From positions 1-27,605 of the forward strand of contig JAMWBY010000005.1 of NCBI GenBank assembly GCA_023818745.1: 27,605 bases of DNA, read 5' to 3'. The number at the start of each line of letters is the position of its first letter. Position 1 is the first letter of the stretch. Positions 8,256 through 16,148 of the stretch are shown one piece after another. The translations under genes and the position numbers were made by a program. Under the pieces are notes generated by a model. It worked only from the letters and a program-made list of their open reading frames with translations. It ran no database searches and was not told the DNA's origin. Origin of the DNA: Candidatus Omnitrophota bacterium. Its GTDB lineage: Bacteria; Ratteibacteria; UBA8468; B48-G9; JAFGKM01.

Positions 8256-9328
8256 TTAGTTCTATAATCGCTCTAATTATACTTTTTTCAGTATTGATAA
8301 CAATTCATGAATTCGGTCATTTTATAGTTGCAAAAAGAAATGGAGTAAAAGTTGAAAAATTTTCTATTGGTTTTGGTCCTAAAATTTTTGAAAAGAAAAA
8401 AGGAGATACAACTTATATTGTTTCAATTATTCTTTTTGGAGGTTATGTTAAACTTGCAGGTGAAGAAATTGATAAAGAGGAATTTGAAGAATGGGAATAT
8501 ATGGGCAAAAGCCCTGGAATAAGAAGTAAAATTTTGTTTGCAGGTTCTTTAAATAATCTTATTTTTGGTTTTATTCTTTTAATCCCTGTTTTTTTGATTG
8601 GCACAATAAGTTATGAAGGAACAAAAATAGGTGAATTTATTAAAAACTTTCCTGCCGAAAAAAGTGGTTTGAAAATAGGAGATGAAATTCTTGAAGTAAA
8701 TGGAGAAAAATGTAAAACATGGTTAGATGTTACTTTAAAGATTAAAGATTTTACAAAAAAAAATAGAAATGTTCCTGTAAATATAAAAGTTAAAAGAGGC
8801 AATGAAATTTTAGTTTTCAATATAAAACCAGCACCTTACCAGATCGAAATAAAAGGGAAAAAACAGGTTGAATACATTGTCGGAATTTTGCCAAAAGAAA
8901 AACTTGAAAAATATCCTTTGCATCTTGCAATTGTCAAAAGTTTTAAAGAATTTTATAATATATGTTCAACAACTATACTTGGTTTGAAACTTCTTTTTCA
9001 AAGAAAATTATCTATAAAACATTTCACTGGACCTGTTGGTATATCTGAAATAGCAGTTACTGTATGGAAAGTAGGATTGGTAAGTTATTTACAGTTTATG
9101 GCTATATTAAGTATAAATCTTGGGATAATAAATCTTATACCGTATCCTGTTCTTGATGGAGGACATATTTTTGGGCTTTTAATTGAGAAAATTAGAAAGA
9201 AAAGGCCAAGTCAAAAAATATTACAAATAATTCAAAATATAGGTGCAGTTTCACTTATTTTATTTGCTGTCTACATAACATTTCAGGATATTGGAAGAAT
9301 TTTTGAAAGAAATTTAAAACTTAAATGA
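8252..9328 (+). CDS. rseP: RIP metalloprotease RseP (site-2 protease)
   Basis: This inner-membrane zinc protease cuts transmembrane segments, classically anti-sigma factors and remnant signal peptides. The 358-residue protein has the zinc motif HEFGH (residues 19-23) in the first membrane segment, GGYVKLAGE (63-71), one PDZ domain (about 120-195), FTGPVGI (258-264) and the second metal-binding motif LDGGH (301-305) followed by the last membrane helix. E. coli RseP has two PDZ domains; the single one here gives the shorter length and is common in other phyla. It lies in the common dxr-rseP-ispG order, overlapping both neighbours by four bases. The substrate cannot be inferred. Confidence 0.93.
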   Translation: MISSIIALIILFSVLITIHEFGHFIVAKRNGVKVEKFSIGFGPKIFEKKKGDTTYIVSIILFGGYVKLAGEEIDKEEFEEWEYMGKSPGIRSKILFAGSLNNLIFGFILLIPVFLIGTISYEGTKIGEFIKNFPAEKSGLKIGDEILEVNGEKCKTWLDVTLKIKDFTKKNRNVPVNIKVKRGNEILVFNIKPAPYQIEIKGKKQVEYIVGILPKEKLEKYPLHLAIVKSFKEFYNICSTTILGLKLLFQRKLSIKHFTGPVGISEIAVTVWKVGLVSYLQFMAILSINLGIINLIPYPVLDGGHIFGLLIEKIRKKRPSQKILQIIQNIGAVSLILFAVYITFQDIGRIFERNLKLK

Positions 9329-10359
9329 GAAATACAAAAGTTATTAAAATAGGTAGTATTTATATTGGCGGAGATAATCCTGTAGTTATTCAAGGAATGA
9401 CAAAAGTTTCTACTTCAAATATTCATCTTATGAAAAATCAGATTAAAAGAATGATAGAAGAAGGTGCCGAAATGATTAGATTTTCAGTTTTAAATGAAGA
9501 AGATACAGATTCAATACCAATTTTAAAAAAAGAGTTTAAAATTCCGTTAATAGCAGATATTCATTATAATTGGCTTCTTGCAAAAATTTCTATTGAAAAA
9601 GGAGTTGACAAAATTAGAATAAATCCAGGGAATATTAAAAAAAAACACCTTAAAGAAATAATTAAAATAGCAAAGGATTATAATATTCCAATAAGAATAG
9701 GTCTAAATTCGGGTTCAATAAAAATAAAAAATGATATTGTGAGTTCGTTAATAAACACAGCAAAAAATACAATTGAATTTTTCCATGATAATGATTTTTT
9801 TTCAATTGTGATTTCTTTAAAAACACCTTATGTAAGAGAAACAATTGAATCTTATAGAAAAATTTCAGAAATTTATAAATATCCTTTACATCTTGGAATT
9901 ACTGAAGCAGGTAGTGGTTATCTTGCAATTTCAAAGTCAATATTAGGTATAGGTATTTTACTGAACGAAGGAATTGGAGATACAATAAGAGTTTCATTGA
10001 CTGCATCTCCAGAAGAAGAAATAAAAGTTGCCAAATCAATATTACAGGCATTAAATTTAAGAACATTTGAGACAGAAATTATATCTTGTCCAACTTGTGG
10101 AAGATCAAAAGTGGATTTAAATAGGGTATTAGAACAAGTTAAAAGGAAGTTAAAAAAGATTGAAAAAGAATATCCAGAAATAAAAAAATTAAAAATAGCA
10201 GTTATGGGTTGTTCAGTTAATGGTCCAGGAGAAGCAAAACAGGCAGATATAGGTATAGCAGGTGGAGATAAAAAATGGGTCTTGTTTAAAAAAGGCAAAA
10301 TAATTGGGACTTATCCCGAAGATAAAATCGTAGAAAAACTAATTCAAAATCTCCCTTGA
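9325..10359 (+). CDS. ispG: 4-hydroxy-3-methylbut-2-enyl diphosphate synthase IspG
   Basis: IspG (GcpE) carries out the penultimate MEP-pathway step with a [4Fe-4S] cluster. The 344-residue protein has the TIM-barrel N-terminus (GGDNPVVIQGMT, then IADIHYNW and IRINPGNI) and the C-terminal cluster domain with Cys255 and Cys258 in SCPTCGR, Cys296 in MGCSVNGPGE, and the glutamate of that motif (Glu303). It is the short bacterial form without the large middle insertion of plants and Chlamydia. It ends the long plus-strand gene train; the stop codon falls within an imperfect hairpin at 10353-10382. Confidence 0.95.
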   Translation: MRNTKVIKIGSIYIGGDNPVVIQGMTKVSTSNIHLMKNQIKRMIEEGAEMIRFSVLNEEDTDSIPILKKEFKIPLIADIHYNWLLAKISIEKGVDKIRINPGNIKKKHLKEIIKIAKDYNIPIRIGLNSGSIKIKNDIVSSLINTAKNTIEFFHDNDFFSIVISLKTPYVRETIESYRKISEIYKYPLHLGITEAGSGYLAISKSILGIGILLNEGIGDTIRVSLTASPEEEIKVAKSILQALNLRTFETEIISCPTCGRSKVDLNRVLEQVKRKLKKIEKEYPEIKKLKIAVMGCSVNGPGEAKQADIGIAGGDKKWVLFKKGKIIGTYPEDKIVEKLIQNLP

Positions 10360-10382
10360 ACACCTACGAGGTGGATTCTGGG
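10353..10382. other. Imperfect hairpin over the ispG stop codon
   Basis: CACCT (10361-10365) and AGGTG (10369-10373) pair around an ACG loop. After a two-base bulge, GAA pairs with TTC, and then CCC with GGG. No run of T follows on the plus strand, so it is not a standard intrinsic terminator. The region is more GC-rich than its surroundings. Confidence 0.35.
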
Positions 10383-10432
10383 AAATAAGGTCTGACAATG
10401 TTCTTCATAACTTCTTTTAATTTTCCAATTTT

Positions 10433-10461
10433 ATCTTATTATACGACTGGTTTAATGTCAA
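10433..10461 (-). promoter_or_regulatory. Possible antisense promoter facing ispG
   Basis: On the minus strand TTGACA (plus positions 10456-10461) is followed after 17 bases by TAAGAT (10433-10438, four of six consensus bases). A transcript would begin near 10426 and run through the hairpin into the antisense of ispG. No gene of meaningful length lies ahead of it. It may be a chance match in AT-rich DNA. Confidence 0.3.
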
Positions 10462-10463
10462 AT

Positions 10464-10491
10464 TTGGTTTGTTTTTAGTTTTTGTTATAAG
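10464..10491 (+). promoter_or_regulatory. Possible promoter for the helicase gene
   Basis: TTGGTT (10464-10469) and TATAAG (10486-10491) are 16 bases apart. Transcription would begin around 10497-10499, almost at the ATG (10501). Together with the absence of a Shine-Dalgarno site this points to a leaderless or nearly leaderless mRNA. The match is moderate. Confidence 0.4.
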
Positions 10492-10500
10492 ATATAAACT

Positions 10501-12717
10501 ATGGAGAAAGATATTAGAAAGTTTGTTGAACAGATAGCAAAGAAATATAAGGAAAATGTTGTAAAAGTAATTGAGATAGAAGAAAGAAAAGGACAGTTTT
10601 ACCCAATTCCTGATTTTATTCTAAAACTATTAAAAGAAAAATTGAAAAATAAAGGAATAAAAGGAATTTATTTACATCAAAAACAAGGATTAGAAAGATT
10701 AAATCATGGAGAAAATATTATAGTTACAACTCCAACAGGAAGTGGTAAGACATTGATTTATAACATTTTTATTGCAAATGAAATTTTAAAAAATCCTGAT
10801 ATTACATCTCTTTATATTTTTCCAACAAAAGCATTAACTCAAGACCAACTTAAGACATTAAAAGAATTTGAATTTATAAAAAGTGAGATTTATGATGGAG
10901 ATACACCAGAAGATATAAGAAAGAAGATAAGAATAAATTTTCCAAATATAATTTTAACGAATCCAGATATGTTACATGTAGGGATTTTACCTTTTCACGA
11001 AAAATGGAAGAGATTTTTTTCAAGATTAAGATTTATTGTAATAGATGAAGTTCATACATATAGAGGAATTTTTGGAAGTAATGTTAGTCATGTAATAAGA
11101 AGATTAAGAAGGATTTGTAATTTATATCAGAGTAATCCCCAGTTTATTTTACTTTCTGCAACAATAAATCAACCTGAAAAATTTGCAGAAGAATTTGTTG
11201 GAGTTAAATTTTCTGTTGTTAGACAAAGTTCTTCACCATTGCCTAAAAAATATATAATATTCTGGAATTCACAATTTGAATCATATTACACACATGCAAT
11301 TAATTTATTAAGAGAAAGTATAAATTATGGACTATCAACTATTTTATTTACAAACAGTAGAAAATCAGCAGAATTGCTACAACTATGGGCGATAAAAAGT
11401 GATAAAAAAATAGAAAATTTAGTTTCTTCTTATAGAGCAGGATATTTACCAGAGGAAAGAAGGGAAATAGAAAGAAAACTTTTTACTGGGCAACTTAAAG
11501 GAGTAATTTCAACAAGTGCTTTAGAACTTGGAATTGATGTTGGATACCTTGATAATTGTATTTTATTTGGTTATCCTGGAACCATAATAAGCACCTGGCA
11601 AAGAATTGGTAGAGTTGGAAGAAAAAGAGAAGGCCTTGTTATTTTTATAGCTCTTGAAGATGCACTTGACCAATATTTTATAAGGAATCCAGATGAATTT
11701 ATTAAAAGACAATTTGAAGATGTGATAATAAATTTTGAAAATGAGGTTATCTCATCTAATCATATAAAATGTGCTTCTTATGAATATCCTTTAAATTTAG
11801 AGGTTGACAGAAAAATTTATGGAGATTCGTTAAATAAAATAATTGAAAAAGAAAAATTTTTCAAGACAAGAGATGGCAGATATTTTTTCCCTGGAAAACC
11901 AATTCACTGGGATTTAAATTTAAGAAGTGTAGGAGAGATTTATTCAATTTTTGATATAGATGATGAAAAACAGATAGGAGAAATAGAACAGGATAAGGTT
12001 TTATTTGAATGCCATCCAGGAGCGATTTATTTACATAAAGGTAAAAAATATGAGGTAACCTTTATAAATTTTGAAAAAGAGATGGTTGTTGTTGAAAAAA
12101 ATTATGGTGATTATTATACTCAACCAAACTGGTGGGAAAAAATAGATATTTTAAATATTGAAAAAGAAAAAGGGAAAGAGGTTAAGATAAAATTTGGAGA
12201 AATTGAAGTTACAAAACAGGTTGTGAGTTATGAAAAAAGAAGAGAAAGAGATAAGACATTAATAGGAACATATATGTTGAATTTACCTTCACAAAAATTT
12301 AAAACACAATCTCTTTGGATTGAAATTTCTGATCAAATCGTCTATGAAGTAAAAGAAAAAAAATTGGATTTTCCAGGAGGTATTCATGCAGTTGAACATT
12401 CAATGATAGGAATTTTCCCACTTGTTGTAACCTGTGATAGATTTGATATTGGCGGTTATTCTTTTCCATTTCACCAACAAACCCAAAAATCAACAATTTT
12501 TATATATGATGGTTATCCAGGAGGTGTTGGAATTACAAAACTTGGATTTGAAAGGATAGAGGAAATTATTAAAATTGCTTATGAGGTAGTTTTAAAATGT
12601 AAATGTGAGATAGGTTGTCCTTCTTGTATTGTTTCTCCAAAATGTGGAAATAATAATCGACCTTTAAGCAAATCAACTTCACTTTATTTGTTTTCTTATA
12701 TTATAAAAATTGATTAA
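10501..12717 (+). CDS. DEAD/DEAH-box helicase with DUF1998 (MrfA/YprA/Hrq1-like)
   Basis: The 738-residue superfamily 2 helicase has motif I TPTGSGKT (77-84), motif II DEVH (182-185), motif III SAT (219-221) and motif VI QRIGRVGRK. The segment DEVHTYRGIFGSNVSHVIRR is characteristic of the YprA/Hrq1 group. The C-terminal DUF1998 region ends in a five-cysteine cluster (Cys700, 702, 706, 709, 715), matching the metal-binding domain of MrfA, a Bacillus helicase that works with the nuclease MrfB in repair of mitomycin damage. By homology it probably unwinds DNA 3' to 5' in lesion repair; this is inference. No MrfB-like exonuclease is adjacent. The gene has its own weak promoter and no visible ribosome binding site. 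Confidence 0.85.
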   Translation: MEKDIRKFVEQIAKKYKENVVKVIEIEERKGQFYPIPDFILKLLKEKLKNKGIKGIYLHQKQGLERLNHGENIIVTTPTGSGKTLIYNIFIANEILKNPDITSLYIFPTKALTQDQLKTLKEFEFIKSEIYDGDTPEDIRKKIRINFPNIILTNPDMLHVGILPFHEKWKRFFSRLRFIVIDEVHTYRGIFGSNVSHVIRRLRRICNLYQSNPQFILLSATINQPEKFAEEFVGVKFSVVRQSSSPLPKKYIIFWNSQFESYYTHAINLLRESINYGLSTILFTNSRKSAELLQLWAIKSDKKIENLVSSYRAGYLPEERREIERKLFTGQLKGVISTSALELGIDVGYLDNCILFGYPGTIISTWQRIGRVGRKREGLVIFIALEDALDQYFIRNPDEFIKRQFEDVIINFENEVISSNHIKCASYEYPLNLEVDRKIYGDSLNKIIEKEKFFKTRDGRYFFPGKPIHWDLNLRSVGEIYSIFDIDDEKQIGEIEQDKVLFECHPGAIYLHKGKKYEVTFINFEKEMVVVEKNYGDYYTQPNWWEKIDILNIEKEKGKEVKIKFGEIEVTKQVVSYEKRRERDKTLIGTYMLNLPSQKFKTQSLWIEISDQIVYEVKEKKLDFPGGIHAVEHSMIGIFPLVVTCDRFDIGGYSFPFHQQTQKSTIFIYDGYPGGVGITKLGFERIEEIIKIAYEVVLKCKCEIGCPSCIVSPKCGNNNRPLSKSTSLYLFSYIIKID

Positions 12718-12760
12718 ACATTTTTTTTAAAAAATATGTCTAAACAAAAAAGGAGATAAA

Positions 12761-13780
12761 ATGGCCAATTTAATTTTTACAACTTTCTTAATTTTCATAA
12801 TTAATCTTTTCAGTCAGTGCCCATTAAAAAGTGAAAAGATAGAGAAAGCGTTTGAATATCATAAAGAAAAAGATGGTGAATGTATGATTATTATGTATGA
12901 CGGAAATATTATTTTTGAGAAATATTCAGATAAAGGTTCTCCTGAAAGGTTACAGCACCTTGCAAGTGGCAGTAAAAGTTTTGTTGGTATAGTTGCAGCA
13001 GCAGGGGTTGAAGATGGTATAATAAATCTTGATGATAAAGTTTCTGAAGTTATTGAAGAGTGGAAAAATCATCCATTAAAATCTCAGATCACTTATAGAC
13101 ATTTGCTTAATTTGACAAGTGGCTTAAGGCCTGATTTGAAAGATATATCTAATTTAACCTGGAAAAACCTTATAAACGTGCCAATTGTAGAAGCCCCAGG
13201 TAAAAAATTCAGATATGGTGGTGTTTCTCATAATATTTTTGCATACGCTTTTCAATTGAAATTAAAAAATGAGACATTTGAAAGTTATTTAAAAAGAAGG
13301 ATATTAGACCCATTATCAATAAGAATTGAATATAATATGAGATTTAAAGATGGAAATCCACAAGTAGCAGGTGGTGCTTATATGACTGGTCTTGATTGGA
13401 TAAAATTTGGAGAATTTATACGACTTGGTGGAAATATAAATGGTAAGAAAATAATTGATTCTAAAATTTTGTCAGAATGTTTTAAAGGGAGTGAAGTTTA
13501 TCCTGTTTATGGTTTAACCTGGTGGCTAATAGGAAAAGTTAATCGTATAAACGCAGATCTTATTTCAAATTTAATTGTAGATGTAAGTGGATGGAGCAAG
13601 TTATCAAGTTTAAAATTTATTCCTCAAGATTTAGTGGCTGCATGTGGAGCAGGAGGGCAGAGATTATATATTATCCCTTCTCTTAAACTTGTAATAGTTC
13701 GTCTTGGAAAAGTAACAATAAAAGATAATAAATTTAAAGATTTAGAATTTCTTTCCTTACTTTTTAATAACTCAATTTGA
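12761..13780 (+). CDS. Serine hydrolase with beta-lactamase/class C fold, probably exported
   Basis: The 339-residue protein starts with a hydrophobic segment (about residues 3-18) that looks like a signal peptide or membrane anchor, ending near Cys20; the FSQC context is a poor lipobox. It has the catalytic Ser-x-x-Lys motif as SGSK (Ser69/Lys72), followed by the family block LLNLTSGL (about 118-125). The second motif, usually YxN, reads YGG here, and the usual HTG/KTG site appears as GAGGQ. These changes suggest an esterase or peptidase-like activity, or loss of activity, rather than a drug-inactivating lactamase. A clear AAAGGAG site precedes the ATG. It stands downstream of the helicase with a 43-base gap, and converges with the LOG-family gene. 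Confidence 0.75.
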   Translation: MANLIFTTFLIFIINLFSQCPLKSEKIEKAFEYHKEKDGECMIIMYDGNIIFEKYSDKGSPERLQHLASGSKSFVGIVAAAGVEDGIINLDDKVSEVIEEWKNHPLKSQITYRHLLNLTSGLRPDLKDISNLTWKNLINVPIVEAPGKKFRYGGVSHNIFAYAFQLKLKNETFESYLKRRILDPLSIRIEYNMRFKDGNPQVAGGAYMTGLDWIKFGEFIRLGGNINGKKIIDSKILSECFKGSEVYPVYGLTWWLIGKVNRINADLISNLIVDVSGWSKLSSLKFIPQDLVAACGAGGQRLYIIPSLKLVIVRLGKVTIKDNKFKDLEFLSLLFNNSI

Positions 13781-13791
13781 TAATTTTTTGA

Positions 13792-14298
13792 TTATTTTCC
13801 AATCAAATTAAATGCAAGGTCAACTGCCTGTTCTGGTGTTTCTGCTATGTATGGTTTTTCTTCAAAATATTTAAGAATTTCTTTTTTACTTAATAATTCA
13901 GATATTCCTTTTGAAGTAGAAATTAAAATTACTGGTTTTCCAAGAGCAAGTGCAATTGATATTTCATTTAAAGTTCCCCATCTTCCACATATTCCAATTA
14001 TAGCATCCGCCGAATTGACTATAATATAATTTCTATAAAAGCCAAGATTTGTTCCAATAGGTATATCAATATATTTATTTGCCTTTGATTTATCGTATGG
14101 TAGAATCCCTACTGTTATTCCACCTTTTTCTTTCGCTCCTTTTGCAACTGCTTCCATTATTCCACCAAGTCCACCACAAATAAGAATTCCTTCTTTTTCT
14201 GCAATCAAATAACCAACTCTTTCAGCAATTTTTAGAACTTCTTTTGTTAAACTTTTATCACCTTGATTACTTCCACAAACAGCAATTATTTTTTTCAT
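13792..14298 (-). CDS. TIGR00725/LOG-superfamily Rossmann protein
   Basis: The 168-residue protein has the nucleotide-binding start KKIIAVCGS, the glycine-rich GGLGGIMEAVAKGA (about 42-55) and NSADAIIGICGRWGTLNE (about 95-112). The last is the family counterpart of the PGGxGTxxE motif of LOG cytokinin-activating phosphoribohydrolases. It resembles the TIGR00725 branch, annotated only loosely (for example as molybdenum-cofactor-carrier-like), whose substrate is unknown. The gene starts 16 bases downstream of tRNA-Glu on the same strand with no promoter between, so the tRNA promoter probably drives it. Its stop lies 11 bases from the convergent beta-lactamase-fold gene. Confidence 0.8.
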   Translation of the reverse strand: MKKIIAVCGSNQGDKSLTKEVLKIAERVGYLIAEKEGILICGGLGGIMEAVAKGAKEKGGITVGILPYDKSKANKYIDIPIGTNLGFYRNYIIVNSADAIIGICGRWGTLNEISIALALGKPVILISTSKGISELLSKKEILKYFEEKPYIAETPEQAVDLAFNLIGK

Positions 14299-14314
14299 CT
14301 TTTCAAAAAGAAAG

Positions 14315-14387
14315 CGCCCCCAGCCGGACTCGAACCGGCGCTACCACCTTGAAAGAGTGGTGACCTAGACCACTAGTCGATGGGGGC
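14315..14387 (-). tRNA. tRNA-Glu (anticodon TTC)
   Basis: Read on the minus strand, the 73-base cloverleaf has acceptor GCCCCCA pairing with TGGGGGC and discriminator G. The D-arm has stem GACT/GGTC, the anticodon stem CCACT/GGTGG holds loop CTTTCAA with anticodon TTC, and the T-arm GCCGG/CCGGC holds loop TTCGAGT. The 3' CCA is not encoded. A perfect promoter lies just upstream and a LOG-family gene follows 16 bases downstream. Confidence 0.95.
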
Positions 14388-14408
14388 TTAATCCCATAAT
14401 AAAAATTT

Positions 14409-14437
14409 ATTATACAAAAATTTTTAAATTATGTCAA
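14409..14437 (-). promoter_or_regulatory. Consensus promoter for tRNA-Glu
   Basis: On the minus strand TTGACA (plus positions 14432-14437) and TATAAT (14409-14414) are exactly 17 bases apart, both perfect. Transcription would start near 14402, about 15 bases before the mature tRNA 5' end at 14387. The -35 box lies between the fucI-like stop and the tRNA. Confidence 0.9.
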
Positions 14438-14451
14438 ATAAAAAGGTAAAT

Positions 14452-16146
14452 TTAAAATTTTTGAGCAATTTTTAGTTTTGTTTCTGTTTCTCCACCATTA
14501 ATTAGGTAAAGTAGAGGTAGAGGTCTATCAACACCTTCTATAAATTTAGGTCTATTTTGCCATAGGTTTACAGACAAAATATTTGCAAGGTCCATCCAGT
14601 ATTCAAGTCGTGCAACAGATAAATTCCATACCATATGAAAGTGGTTTGCTGGTGCATATTGTTTATATTCTGTCATTGTAGCATATTTAGGAACAACAAA
14701 TGTATGTGGCCAGGTATATGTTGAAGTTTGACAAACTGCATCTGCTAGTTTTTTAGGTAATTCAACTGTTTCTGCTTCATCCCACACCAATGAAAAGATG
14801 TTATTTAATGAACTATAAGCAATTCGTCCTGCAATGCCTTTTATTCCTCCAGGGGAAATAAATGTTACTGAGTTCCCAAGTCCTGGAAAATAAAACTCAT
14901 CTGCAAGAGGAAATTTAATCCTTTTCATTATTTTTTCTGGTGCTTCATCTGGATATCCTGCCCAGTTAAAAGATGCACTTCCTGAATTGACTCCGTCAAC
15001 AAAGCCCTTTTTTACCCATATTTGGTCCTCTTTAATTTTAACTCCAATTTTTTCAGCAAGTTGTTTTATTTCCCAGTTCTCCCAGACCTTTCTAAAATCC
15101 ATAAATAAAGGTGGAGCACCGCCTGATAGATAAGTAAAAAATAACATTGTTAAAAGTCCTTGAACATCTGCCTCGGTAGCATAAGGGATAGGTTGTTTTT
15201 TACCATTATGGTCAAAAGTTGAATTGAAAAGAGATTCCATTATATCTGCAACAGGTAAAGGAATCCCTTTTTTGTCAGAACCCCATTCAAGTTGACTCAT
15301 AAAACCACCACCAACTGCATTTAACTCTTTCATTATATCTCTTACAATAAGATACATAGCAAGAGATTGGTTAAGTCGTTTACTATCATCTTCATTTCTC
15401 AATTCTATTCCACCTGAATTTTTTTCAAGCCAGTTTCTTAATTCTTTTAATTCCTCTTTATTATATGCCTGTTTAGTTACCATATCAGCAAGCAATTTCA
15501 TATCAAGTCGTGTTATCTCTATTCCAAAAATTTTTCTTGTTGGAATGATATGGGGTAAAGCGGTTTCCATTCCCATAGAATCATGACCAAAAATTACAAC
15601 TCTTCTTCCTTTAAGTCCTTTAAATGTAATAGCAGCATAACACCAATCAATAAGTTGTTTTGCTGTCTCTTTACTCATAACAGGATTTAAACCAGTGTCA
15701 GACCAGTTTCCTACTATAATATGAATTAGTTTCCCATATTGAGATATAGCGCCACTACAAGCATGAGTATAAACTACCCCAGGTTTTGGACCACTATTTC
15801 CACAGGTTAAATTTACAGGTGTATCCTGTGGAAATTGTTGAATTAAAGAAATAAGTGTTGGTTGAGGAAAAGCCCATGTATCAGGAACACCAACAAGTAT
15901 ATTTACTTTTTCTTCTTCAAATTGTCTTGCTACTAAATCTGCTTCTTTTTCTCCATCTATTAAAACACTACTGTACACAACTTTGCAAGGAGAACCATCG
16001 GGCAATTTAACATTTTCACCGATTATTTTTGCACACATTTCTATTATATTTCTTACTCTCTGACGTGAATTTTCATCAATCCTTGGGTCACAGGGTGCAA
16101 ATACACCTATTACCGGATTTCTAAAAAAAGTAATATTTTGGTGCAT
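14452..16146 (-). CDS. L-fucose/L-arabinose isomerase family protein
   Basis: The 564-residue protein resembles L-fucose isomerase (FucI), which interconverts aldoses and ketoses such as L-fucose and L-fuculose with a divalent metal. The N-terminal domain has the family segment GRRVVIFGHDSMGM (about 180-193) and IEITRLDM. The metal ligands can be placed at Glu325 (in TEADVQG) and Asp350 (in LFMDFRK), with His502 in the late ANHFHM segment as the third candidate. The true sugar is unknown: overall similarity to E. coli FucI looks distant and no sugar kinase, aldolase or transporter is nearby. The start lies two bases after the pnp stop, so it is apparently the third gene of rpsO-pnp-fucI. No signal peptide is seen, so it should be cytoplasmic. 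Confidence 0.8.
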   Translation of the reverse strand: MHQNITFFRNPVIGVFAPCDPRIDENSRQRVRNIIEMCAKIIGENVKLPDGSPCKVVYSSVLIDGEKEADLVARQFEEEKVNILVGVPDTWAFPQPTLISLIQQFPQDTPVNLTCGNSGPKPGVVYTHACSGAISQYGKLIHIIVGNWSDTGLNPVMSKETAKQLIDWCYAAITFKGLKGRRVVIFGHDSMGMETALPHIIPTRKIFGIEITRLDMKLLADMVTKQAYNKEELKELRNWLEKNSGGIELRNEDDSKRLNQSLAMYLIVRDIMKELNAVGGGFMSQLEWGSDKKGIPLPVADIMESLFNSTFDHNGKKQPIPYATEADVQGLLTMLFFTYLSGGAPPLFMDFRKVWENWEIKQLAEKIGVKIKEDQIWVKKGFVDGVNSGSASFNWAGYPDEAPEKIMKRIKFPLADEFYFPGLGNSVTFISPGGIKGIAGRIAYSSLNNIFSLVWDEAETVELPKKLADAVCQTSTYTWPHTFVVPKYATMTEYKQYAPANHFHMVWNLSVARLEYWMDLANILSVNLWQNRPKFIEGVDRPLPLLYLINGGETETKLKIAQKF

Positions 16147-16148
16147 TT

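Noticed and set aside
9918..10298. Minus-strand open frame of 126 codons over ispG
   Set aside because: It is antisense to the well-supported ispG gene and its product shows no known motif.
12718..12760. AT-only palindrome after the helicase as a terminator
   Set aside because: The run of T followed by A has no GC pairs and no clear loop. It may only reflect the AT-rich spacer.
13774..13809. AATTTGAT/ATCAAATT inverted repeat between convergent genes, as a bidirectional terminator
   Set aside because: The stem is only AT pairs with a 20-base loop, so it would be unstable. It may be chance in this base composition.
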